Source: Gammaproteobacteria bacterium (GTDB lineage: Bacteria > Pseudomonadota > Gammaproteobacteria > Pseudomonadales > Cellvibrionaceae). Taken from it: a DNA stretch of 24,327 nucleotides. The notes under the pieces are model-generated. The model did not search any database. It was given only the letters and a program-made list of their open reading frames with translations, and was not told where the DNA came from. This document shows, piece by piece, positions 15,941-22,809 of the stretch (position 1 is its first letter; each line of letters opens with the position of its first letter). The position numbers and the translations under genes are program-made. The DNA lies in contig JAGKWO010000055.1 in assembly GCA_021151835.1 (NCBI GenBank), positions 1 to 24,327 on the forward strand. Direction: 5' to 3'.

Positions 15941-16708
15941 ATGCAAAAAATAGAAGTATTAAACAATATTGCTCATGAGCATTTGCGGGTGAATCCCCAA
16001 TTTTCAGCAGCGCTAGGCGATAACCTGGTCAGCACAGTTACATTTTTAACTGAATTCGCCGATGTTCAAAAAGAATACCCGATACTGTGCCGTAAAAATC
16101 CGGAGACGAATGAGTATCAGGCGATTGTGTTTTTTGGTCTGGAAAAAGATGAAAACCTGTTTTTGATTAATGCAGATCCATTAACACAAAAATATTCCGG
16201 ATGGGATGCCTATTATGTCCCGGCAGCCATCGCCAGGGGGCCATTTTCTATCGGCCTGCATCGCGAAGTTGTGGATGGGGTGGAGACTCACAGGCCGATG
16301 GTGCATATTGATATGAACCATCCCAAAGCGAAAGGTGATGAAGGGAATAAATTGTTTTTGGACAATGGCGGGAATAGCCACTATTTAAATCATATTTCCC
16401 GGACGCTGGAAATTATCAACGATGGAATACCCCGGACAAAATTGATGTTTGATGCGTTCACCAAATATCAATTATTAGATACTGTGGTACTGGATATCGA
16501 ATTTCAAAACCAGGAAAAATTAAAAATTAATGGCTTTGAGACCATTAATATTGAAAAATTATCGCAGCTGGATGGTGTTGCCCTTGAAGAACTGAACAAA
16601 GCGGGCTTTCTTCAGGCGGCTTATTTAATTGCTGCATCAATGGCCAATGTCAGAAAATTAATTGACCGGAAAAATCGAAAACTTTTGGCGGGAGATAACA
16701 GGGTTTGA
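15941..16708 (+). CDS. SapC family protein
   Basis: A 255-residue protein without signal peptide or membrane segment, matching the SapC family in size and motifs: an N-terminal HEHLRVNP and an early VTFLTEFADVQKEYPI stretch. It also has WDAYYVPAAIARGPFSIG and a C-terminal region with LDGVALEELNKAGFLQAAYLI. The name comes from a Campylobacter surface-layer locus, but no biochemical role is established. In many Gammaproteobacteria and Caulobacterales it sits between a TonB receptor and cupin-like and halogenase genes, as here, which suggests a role in that pathway, for example substrate binding or chaperoning (inference). The ATG at 15941 starts at the conserved part; an upstream ATG at 15899 lies next to the terminator and is less likely. 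Its stop overlaps the next start (TTGA). Confidence 0.85.
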   Translation: MQKIEVLNNIAHEHLRVNPQFSAALGDNLVSTVTFLTEFADVQKEYPILCRKNPETNEYQAIVFFGLEKDENLFLINADPLTQKYSGWDAYYVPAAIARGPFSIGLHREVVDGVETHRPMVHIDMNHPKAKGDEGNKLFLDNGGNSHYLNHISRTLEIINDGIPRTKLMFDAFTKYQLLDTVVLDIEFQNQEKLKINGFETINIEKLSQLDGVALEELNKAGFLQAAYLIAASMANVRKLIDRKNRKLLAGDNRV

Positions 16709-17724
16709 ATACAGTAAAGATTTTGCAGGGAATTAATCCTGATGAAATTCCGATGGAGGTTATTAATTCCGCAGAACCTGTTGTTTTCAAACAGTTGGTT
16801 AGCAGTTGGCCCATGGTTCAAGCCGGGCAGATTTCTGATCAGGCATCTGTTGATTATTTGAAATCATTTTATAACGGTAATACTACTGTCGTATGTAAAA
16901 TTCCGGCGGAAAATAATGGCCGCATGTTTTACAACGAAAATTGTACCCGTCTTGACTATGAAAGTTTTAAAGGGCGTATTGATGAAACCCTGGATGCCAT
17001 TCTGGATGGAGTAAATAAAATAGATGCTCCTGCGTATTACATTGCATCCAATATTATCGCTACGCACTTTCCAGGGTTTAACGATAAAAACAGTATTGTA
17101 ATTCCGCGTGCTAAACATCCAGATGCAATGGACGCGCGAGCGAGTGTCTGGATAGGTGGCGCGACAACAGCGACCTGTCATTTTGATGCGCTGGATAATA
17201 TCGCTTGCTGCGTTGCTGGGCAGCGCAGGTTTACACTTTTTCCTCCGGACCAAATAAGTAACCTTTATCCCGGGCCGCTGGAACCAACGCCGGGTGGCCA
17301 GGTAATTAGCCTGGTTGATTTTAAAAATCCTGATCTGCACAAATTCCCGCGTTTTCATGATGCGCTTTTAACAGCCCGGGTTGCTGATCTGGAACCGGGT
17401 GATGCGTTATATATACCAAGCATGTGGTGGCATCATGTAGAAAGCCGCGCACCCTACAATATTCTTGTTAATTACTGGTGGGAAGATGCCCCGGCGTTTT
17501 TAACGTCGGGCATGAATGCACTCTACATGGCGATGCTGGGGATCAGGGATAAATCTCCCCATGAACGGCAAGCCTGGAAGCACATTTTCAACCACTATAT
17601 TTTTGATGGTCCGGAACAATCCAATACCCACATTCCGGTGGAGGCGAGAGGTTTTTTGCAAATACTGGATAGGCTGGACGCTAGAAAATTAAGAGCCTTG
17701 CTCATTAACAAATTAAATCGTTGA
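16705..17724 (+). CDS. Cupin-like / JmjC-fold protein resembling FIH-type 2OG hydroxylases
   Basis: A 339-residue protein with the cupin_8/JmjC iron-binding set: H159-F-D161 and H243 in SMWWHHVES. The stretch around H159 aligns residue by residue with human factor-inhibiting HIF: N165 and the GxRRFTLFPP strand fall where FIH has its Asn and its 2OG-binding region. R174 replaces the FIH lysine that binds 2-oxoglutarate. FIH hydroxylates Asn, Asp or His side chains of proteins, so a protein or peptide substrate is possible, though bacterial relatives are mostly uncharacterised. No signal peptide is seen, so it is cytoplasmic. The start is an unusual TTG that overlaps the SapC stop as TTGA, with GGGAG about 10 bases upstream; no conserved-position ATG exists. 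It is followed after 18 bases by the halogenase gene. Confidence 0.85.
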   Translation: MNTVKILQGINPDEIPMEVINSAEPVVFKQLVSSWPMVQAGQISDQASVDYLKSFYNGNTTVVCKIPAENNGRMFYNENCTRLDYESFKGRIDETLDAILDGVNKIDAPAYYIASNIIATHFPGFNDKNSIVIPRAKHPDAMDARASVWIGGATTATCHFDALDNIACCVAGQRRFTLFPPDQISNLYPGPLEPTPGGQVISLVDFKNPDLHKFPRFHDALLTARVADLEPGDALYIPSMWWHHVESRAPYNILVNYWWEDAPAFLTSGMNALYMAMLGIRDKSPHERQAWKHIFNHYIFDGPEQSNTHIPVEARGFLQILDRLDARKLRALLINKLNR

Positions 17725-17742
17725 TGTCGATAAGTGATAAAA

Positions 17743-19224
17743 ATGACCGATAAAAAAATGAAGATAGTTATTGCCGGTGGCGGCACAGCAGGCTGGATTG
17801 CTGCCGCTGCGTTATCGCATCAAATGGGCGAATTGCTCGACATTACGTTGGTAGAGTCCCAACAGATAGGGACAATCGGTGTCGGCGAGGCTACCATTCC
17901 ACCCATGCGAACCTTTCATCGTTTATTGGGTATTAACGAACAAGAGTTTATGAGGGCAACGAACGCTACTTTTAAACTCGGCATCCAATTTGAAAACTGG
18001 AAACAAATTGGCGAAAAATATATCCATTCCTTTGGTGTTACCGGCAAACAAACATTAATCACCGACTTCATCCACTTTTGGCTGCGTGGGCGGGAGTTGG
18101 GGATGGCTGATGAATTTGGTAACTATTGCCTTGAATACAAAGCCGCGCTAAAGGAACGCTTTGCTATCAATGACCACAACAAACTCAATTACGCATTTCA
18201 CCTTGATGCCGGGCGTTACGCTACTTTCCTGCGCGCGCGCGCGGAAGCTCGCGGAGTAAAACGTATAGAAGGAAAAATTGCAGAAGTGCAAAAAAATCCG
18301 CAATCCGGATTTATTGCTGCACTCAAAATGGAATCTGGCCAGGAAATCCCCGGGGATTTATTTTTGGATTGTACTGGCATGAGAGGCTTATTGATTGAGC
18401 AGACCTTGCAGACGGGGTTCGAAGAATGGGGCCATTGGTTGCCTTGTGATAGCGCTATTGCACTCCAGACGGAAAGCACCGCGCCCGCTGTGCCCTATAC
18501 CAGATCAATTGCGCACCATGCCGGCTGGCGCTGGCAAATTCCGTTACAACACCGGGTGGGAAATGGCCTGGTGTTTTCCAGCCGTTATTTATCCCAGGAT
18601 GAAGCGCTTGATATGTTGCTGTCCAGTGTGGACGGAAAAGTGCTCACTGAACCCAATATAATAAAATTCAAAACCGGTAAGCGCAAAAAAACCTGGAATA
18701 AAAACTGTATCGCGATGGGGCTTGCCTCGGGCTTTCTGGAGCCATTGGAATCCACCAGTATCCATATGATCATGACGGCAGTAACCCGCTTGTTACAATT
18801 ATTTCCGCAAGGTGAAATCAGGCAATCGATTGTCGATGAATATAACGCCCAGGCAGAAAGTGAATTTATAAGAATTCGCGATTTCATCATATTGCACTAC
18901 AAAGCAACTGAGCGTGATGACAGCCCGTTTTGGCAATATTGCAAAGATATGGACGTGCCCGATGATCTTTCCCGGCGCATGAGCCTGTTTAAAGATTATG
19001 GAAAATCCTATCAAGTGGAAGGCGAATTATTTCGTCTGGACTCATGGACCCAGGTTATGCTCGGACAGGGAATTTTTCCTTCGTCATACCACCCGATTGT
19101 TGAGCTGATGCCGGAGCGCGATTTGCGAAATTTTTTGAATAGTATCGCTGCTGATGTTGATAAACACATAGCGATGATGCCTGCGCACCATGACTTTATT
19201 AAAAAGTACTGCGCCAGTAATTAG
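17743..19224 (+). CDS. Flavin-dependent halogenase, tryptophan-halogenase family
   Basis: A 493-residue FADH2-dependent halogenase-like enzyme. The FAD site GGGTAG (12-17) is at the N-terminus, followed by GVGEATIPPM (46-55). K78 in TFKLGIQFENW corresponds to the catalytic lysine (K79 in PrnA/RebH). W262-R-W-Q-I-P267 is the WxWxIP motif that separates halogenases from monooxygenases. E336 in EPLESTS matches the glutamate next to the halide/HOCl path (E346 in PrnA). All key residues are therefore present. The enzyme would chlorinate or brominate an indole-like or other aromatic group, but the substrate is unknown; relatives beside TonB receptors often do not act well on free tryptophan. No flavin reductase gene is in the window. 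The ATG at 17743 is preferred over a GTG at 17734. Confidence 0.92.
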   Translation: MTDKKMKIVIAGGGTAGWIAAAALSHQMGELLDITLVESQQIGTIGVGEATIPPMRTFHRLLGINEQEFMRATNATFKLGIQFENWKQIGEKYIHSFGVTGKQTLITDFIHFWLRGRELGMADEFGNYCLEYKAALKERFAINDHNKLNYAFHLDAGRYATFLRARAEARGVKRIEGKIAEVQKNPQSGFIAALKMESGQEIPGDLFLDCTGMRGLLIEQTLQTGFEEWGHWLPCDSAIALQTESTAPAVPYTRSIAHHAGWRWQIPLQHRVGNGLVFSSRYLSQDEALDMLLSSVDGKVLTEPNIIKFKTGKRKKTWNKNCIAMGLASGFLEPLESTSIHMIMTAVTRLLQLFPQGEIRQSIVDEYNAQAESEFIRIRDFIILHYKATERDDSPFWQYCKDMDVPDDLSRRMSLFKDYGKSYQVEGELFRLDSWTQVMLGQGIFPSSYHPIVELMPERDLRNFLNSIAADVDKHIAMMPAHHDFIKKYCASN

Positions 19225-19361
19225 CATATCGCCGAATACACAAAATTATGCCGGTACCAGATGTGAAAATAGACCAGCGATTTTGTGTTGTGCCATCATC
19301 ACTTTGTTTTATTAAAGTGCAAGATGACCTGACGTAGTCCTATGAGCATTACCTGTCCCGG
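19225..19361 (+). other. Gap between halogenase and DUF6445-like genes
   Basis: 137 bases with two inverted repeats: ACACAAAAT (19238-19246) with ATTTTGTGT (19280-19288) across a 33-base loop, and CACTTT / AAAGTG (19300-19319) around 8 bases. Neither is followed by a T tract. The spacing is larger than between the preceding genes, so the next gene may also have its own promoter. Confidence 0.35.
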
Positions 19362-20090
19362 ATGAGCAAAAATACAATGCAAGATTCTCTAAGGCCAATA
19401 TTGCACCCCGAGCTGTCCTATAAATTTTATAATGTGGGTAGGGAAAATACGCCGTTGCTGGTTATTGATAACTTCATTCAAGACGCACACTCATTGATAG
19501 ACTTTTGCGAGGAAAATATAAACTTTAGCAAAGTCGATAATTTTTACCCGGGACTGCGAATGCCGGCCCCGGCCATGTATATCCACGCGGTTAACCGTTA
19601 TTTGATGGAATTGTTGAGCAATATATTTGGACTAACGCAAGATAAAATCGCCGGAGGAAAAGCGCTTTACTCCATGGTGGTAACACCTCCGGATCAATTG
19701 GAAATAAAACAATGTCTCCCGCACATCGATTCTTTTTTAGTGGGGGACCTGGCATGCGTTCACTATTTGTGTGGCAAGGAAAAAGGTGGAACTTCACTCT
19801 ATCGCCATAAAAAAACCGGTTACGAGAAAATAACGGCGGAAATTATTGATCGCTATCATCACGCTGTTCTTGAAGAGGGTGCGCTGGACATCGCCAGGAA
19901 ATCCTACATGAATGGCGCCAATGATTATTTTGAACCGATTGCTGAAATTGATGCGCAGTTCAACCGTATGATTGTTTACCCTTCCAATGTTCTACATTCC
20001 GGCAATATTCCCCCCGGGTTCGATTTCAATCCAAACCCCCGTGAAGGGCGCCTTACCTTGAACTCATTTATTTACTGCAAGCGTCCGTAG
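19362..20090 (+). CDS. DUF6445-like protein with a 2OG-Fe(II) oxygenase residue pattern
   Basis: A 242-residue protein that I place in or near DUF6445, a family often found beside tryptophan-halogenase-like genes. The sequence shows H121-I-D123 in LPHIDS, a distal H212 in VLHSGN and R230 in GRLTLNSFI, spaced as the HxD...H...R of double-stranded beta-helix, prolyl-4-hydroxylase-like 2OG/Fe(II) oxygenases. The N-terminal LLVIDNFIQDAHSLIDF also resembles the entry strand of such enzymes. No signal peptide is seen. The ATG at 19362 has a poor ribosome-binding site; ATG 19377 is a possible alternative with no better site. It closes the receptor-SapC-cupin-halogenase series. Function is inferred from residue pattern and context only. 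Confidence 0.72.
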   Translation: MSKNTMQDSLRPILHPELSYKFYNVGRENTPLLVIDNFIQDAHSLIDFCEENINFSKVDNFYPGLRMPAPAMYIHAVNRYLMELLSNIFGLTQDKIAGGKALYSMVVTPPDQLEIKQCLPHIDSFLVGDLACVHYLCGKEKGGTSLYRHKKTGYEKITAEIIDRYHHAVLEEGALDIARKSYMNGANDYFEPIAEIDAQFNRMIVYPSNVLHSGNIPPGFDFNPNPREGRLTLNSFIYCKRP

Positions 20091-20339
20091 GAAACTCTCC
20101 TTATTCCATTACAGTATCGCCTGAATTTTCCCATCCAAAACCCCTGTTAGTGAAAACTGGCAGAGCCTTTATTTTACTAGTGAAATTTTTGAATTTGTCT
20201 GTTGTTTTTATTGCTGATAAAAACTGAAGAGTGTTTTATAAAATATTAAAAAGTCTTTATTTTTAATCTTGCATACAAGAGTATTTGTGCGTCATAATGA
20301 ATTCGCTGTTATACCTAATTCTACGCAACGGAGCTTGCT
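20091..20339 (+). promoter_or_regulatory. AT-rich intergenic region with possible promoter of the RHS unit
   Basis: 249 bases without a gene. It contains TTTTATAAAA (20234-20243) and an AT-only hairpin ATTAAAAA / TTTTTAAT (20245-20267). TTGCAT (20269-20274), 18 bases and CATAAT (20293-20298) could be a promoter, with the A/T run acting as an UP element. CGGAG at 20329-20333 precedes the first RHS start. No clear terminator for the upstream gene was found. Confidence 0.4.
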
Positions 20340-20816
20340 ATGCTTGCAGTAAAACCCCGCAGTATTTATTCCTTCATCCTGTTTTTACCTTTCGCTTTTT
20401 CATCCGACGTTTACGCCCAAACAACTAATTACACCTATGATGCATTAGGTCGCCTGACCTTTGTGGCCGATCCGGCAAATGGTAATCGTGATTACGATTA
20501 CGACAAAGCCGGTAATCGCCTGCTTGTGTCAACCAATACAGCTAGCGATGCAGCAGCAGAGCCTGGCCCTAGTACATTGCCCGCTCCCACAAATTTGTAT
20601 AAATCGTTAATTGCCAGTTGTGCGTGGAAAGCTACCTGGAGTTCGGTGACGGGCGCCGCTAAATATGTGGTAAAGGATAGTAACGGGGTAAATCAAACGG
20701 TTACTGTCACAGAAGCCTATGTGTCATGCCCTGTCGGTAATTCATCCGGCAATATGCCAAAGAGTGTACGGGCATGCGATGCAAGTAATGTTTGCGGGGC
20801 TACAGCAAACTTTTAA
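20340..20816 (+). CDS. Small exported YD-repeat protein with a cysteine-rich tail domain
   Basis: A 158-residue protein with a Sec signal ending VYA-Q (after residue 26). It holds two YD repeats (31-60, with YTYDALGRL and YDYDKAGNRL), a Pro/Ala/Ser linker (about 65-85), and a beta-rich tail that resembles a fibronectin type III fold (WKATWSSVTGAAKYVV). The tail carries four cysteines, C94, C130, C146 and C152, enough for two disulfides outside the cytoplasm. YD repeats are the unit of RHS shells, but two copies cannot form one alone. Its neighbours are two larger exported RHS proteins, 18 bases downstream and beyond, so it may be a cap, adaptor or surface anchor for them. No exact family is recognised. 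Confidence 0.75.
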   Translation: MLAVKPRSIYSFILFLPFAFSSDVYAQTTNYTYDALGRLTFVADPANGNRDYDYDKAGNRLLVSTNTASDAAAEPGPSTLPAPTNLYKSLIASCAWKATWSSVTGAAKYVVKDSNGVNQTVTVTEAYVSCPVGNSSGNMPKSVRACDASNVCGATANF

Positions 20817-20834
20817 TTAACAGGGAATAAAAAA

Positions 20835-22799
20835 ATGAAAAAAGTATTATTTTTATTGTTGGGATTTTCTTCTTCCGCTTTCGCACTTCAGGATAACCCG
20901 ATTGCTCCGCCCAAGGTCGAAATTGCAGATAAGTTTGGGGTGAATTTGCAAACGGGTCAACTCGCACGAAACCTTAATACGGTCTCCATTGGTGGAGAAC
21001 TTGGCTTAAGCCATCATGTTCAGCTTTATACCGATTTATTCCCTGAAGGGAATTTTTATGGATACATCGATGCCTTTGCGGGCACTGTTACCCCCAAAAA
21101 TATTTCTCAAAATTCAATTACCATTGCGCATAACGCAAATGGCGACCCCATGTTTTTTCGAGATTCCGGTGCCCCCGAATATGATCACACTAAAAGGGTA
21201 AGTGTCATGCGCGCTTACGGGCCCGCTGGCAGCCAGGACTTTTTAATGTATCAAAATGGTGTAGTGATTCCGGACGCTTCTGCCACCAGTGGATACACCT
21301 TTAAAGCAGTAGGAGATGCTCGGCATACCCTGATAGAAAGCGCCGATAAAAGTTACCTTACATGGACCACTCCAGAGGGAATAGAGTCAAAATATTCAAA
21401 TGTTGGTAGGCGCTTGATAGAAGTCACTTACCCTAATGGTTATAAAGTCCGTGTGGCTTACCTGGGTGTTACGACGAATACCGGGTTTATGTTGAAGTAC
21501 CAATTAAGCACCCAACAATTGAGTGGAACACCTGCCCAAATTGTGGCTATTAACCGTGCAAATCAATATTGTTCTGTGGATGCCGCTAGTTGTAGTAGCA
21601 CAGGTTGGCCGACAGCAACATTTACATGGCCGATCGGAACCCCATCTAATTTCTGGACCCCGGGCCTTCCACTATCCAGCTATCTGCTTAAGCTTGAAAC
21701 TCCTGCTGGAGTCACTGAAGTTCAATATCAGCCCGAGAACCTGTGTATAACAAATCTTGGTTATGAGGATGCTTACTGTAGGGATAACAGGACCGGTTTG
21801 GGAAAATGGTCATCGCGTATCCGCAGTATAAAAACACCAGAAAGCACAATTCCTAATTATCAATACACCTATCAAAATGTAGGTGAAGTGCAGTATACCG
21901 TCACTTATGGAGGTCTTGGTCCTTATTGGATTAATAGCGCTAGAATTGGACAGGTTGTAACTGCGACATTAAATGGAACTGCTCAGCAATTTTACGGTGG
22001 GCCGAGTGTTAGTCCTGGTGTCTCGACTCGATACAGTAGTTATAACGATGTTACTCAAATAAGAGTTCAGTCAGCACAGTATGACCTGAATGTGATTAAC
22101 TCAGTAACTACTCAAAGTGGTAACTACGTTTATCACAAAGATTTGCGACATTTTGTAGAGAAATATTATCCAGTAGCAGGTCGTGGACCTGCGCAACATT
22201 TTTATTACGAAGGCCCTCGCGGAAATCTTAATAAAATTAATACGATTAGTTCGTCTGGCAGCGAAACTCTTTTTCAAGAAGCAGGCTACCCTACCACGTG
22301 TGCATATCCCAAAACCTGCAACAAACCGTTGTGGATCAAAGATGCCCTCGGCAACGTCACTGATTATGAATATGATCCGCTGGGGCGTTTTGCCAGTCCG
22401 ATAAAAATCACTGCGCCTGCTAATAAAAATGGTGTACGGGCGGCCACGGTTTATAACTATGAACCTCTGTATGCCTATTACAAAAAAGATGGTGAAGCGA
22501 TTACCCAGGATCCTGATCCCGTCTGGATGCTGACGAGTGAACACACCTGCCGTACAACTGTAGCTACCAGCACCGGTTGTGTTGGTGGTGATATCGATAT
22601 GGTTAAAACCTTGTATTACTACGGGCCGCAAAATGCCGCGCAACCTAATAATTTATTGCTGCGCGGAAAAAGTATTACTGGTGAAGGAAATTCTTCGAGC
22701 CTGGAAACCCGCGTATGGTGTTATGAGTACGACAAATACGGCAAGTTGATTGGTGAAACCGCGCCCAAGGGCAATTCCAATCTGCAAAGTTGCCAATAA
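20835..22799 (+). CDS. Exported RHS/YD-repeat protein (N-terminal shell part)
   Basis: A 654-residue protein with a signal peptide ending SAFA-LQ (about residue 18). Its start, FGVNLQTGQLARNLNTVSIGG, resembles the N-terminal region of secreted RHS proteins. Degenerate RHS repeats follow, such as TTPEGIESKYSNVGRRLIEV near 175-200 and YEYDPLGRFASPIKI near 510-520, and it ends with a CYEYDKYGKLIGE repeat just before the stop. There is no toxin-like C-terminus, PAAR or T6SS-type domain. The stop is followed after 10 bases by another RHS gene with its own ribosome-binding site and signal peptide, so it is a complete gene rather than a broken half. It is likely translated with its neighbours. Function unknown. 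Confidence 0.82.
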   Translation: MKKVLFLLLGFSSSAFALQDNPIAPPKVEIADKFGVNLQTGQLARNLNTVSIGGELGLSHHVQLYTDLFPEGNFYGYIDAFAGTVTPKNISQNSITIAHNANGDPMFFRDSGAPEYDHTKRVSVMRAYGPAGSQDFLMYQNGVVIPDASATSGYTFKAVGDARHTLIESADKSYLTWTTPEGIESKYSNVGRRLIEVTYPNGYKVRVAYLGVTTNTGFMLKYQLSTQQLSGTPAQIVAINRANQYCSVDAASCSSTGWPTATFTWPIGTPSNFWTPGLPLSSYLLKLETPAGVTEVQYQPENLCITNLGYEDAYCRDNRTGLGKWSSRIRSIKTPESTIPNYQYTYQNVGEVQYTVTYGGLGPYWINSARIGQVVTATLNGTAQQFYGGPSVSPGVSTRYSSYNDVTQIRVQSAQYDLNVINSVTTQSGNYVYHKDLRHFVEKYYPVAGRGPAQHFYYEGPRGNLNKINTISSSGSETLFQEAGYPTTCAYPKTCNKPLWIKDALGNVTDYEYDPLGRFASPIKITAPANKNGVRAATVYNYEPLYAYYKKDGEAITQDPDPVWMLTSEHTCRTTVATSTGCVGGDIDMVKTLYYYGPQNAAQPNNLLLRGKSITGEGNSSSLETRVWCYEYDKYGKLIGETAPKGNSNLQSCQ

Positions 22800-22809
22800 G
22801 GAGATGGCC

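Noticed and set aside
22101..22643. 180-codon frame on the minus strand
   Set aside because: It is opposite the 654-residue RHS protein and has no recognisable domain; long antisense frames are common in this codon usage.
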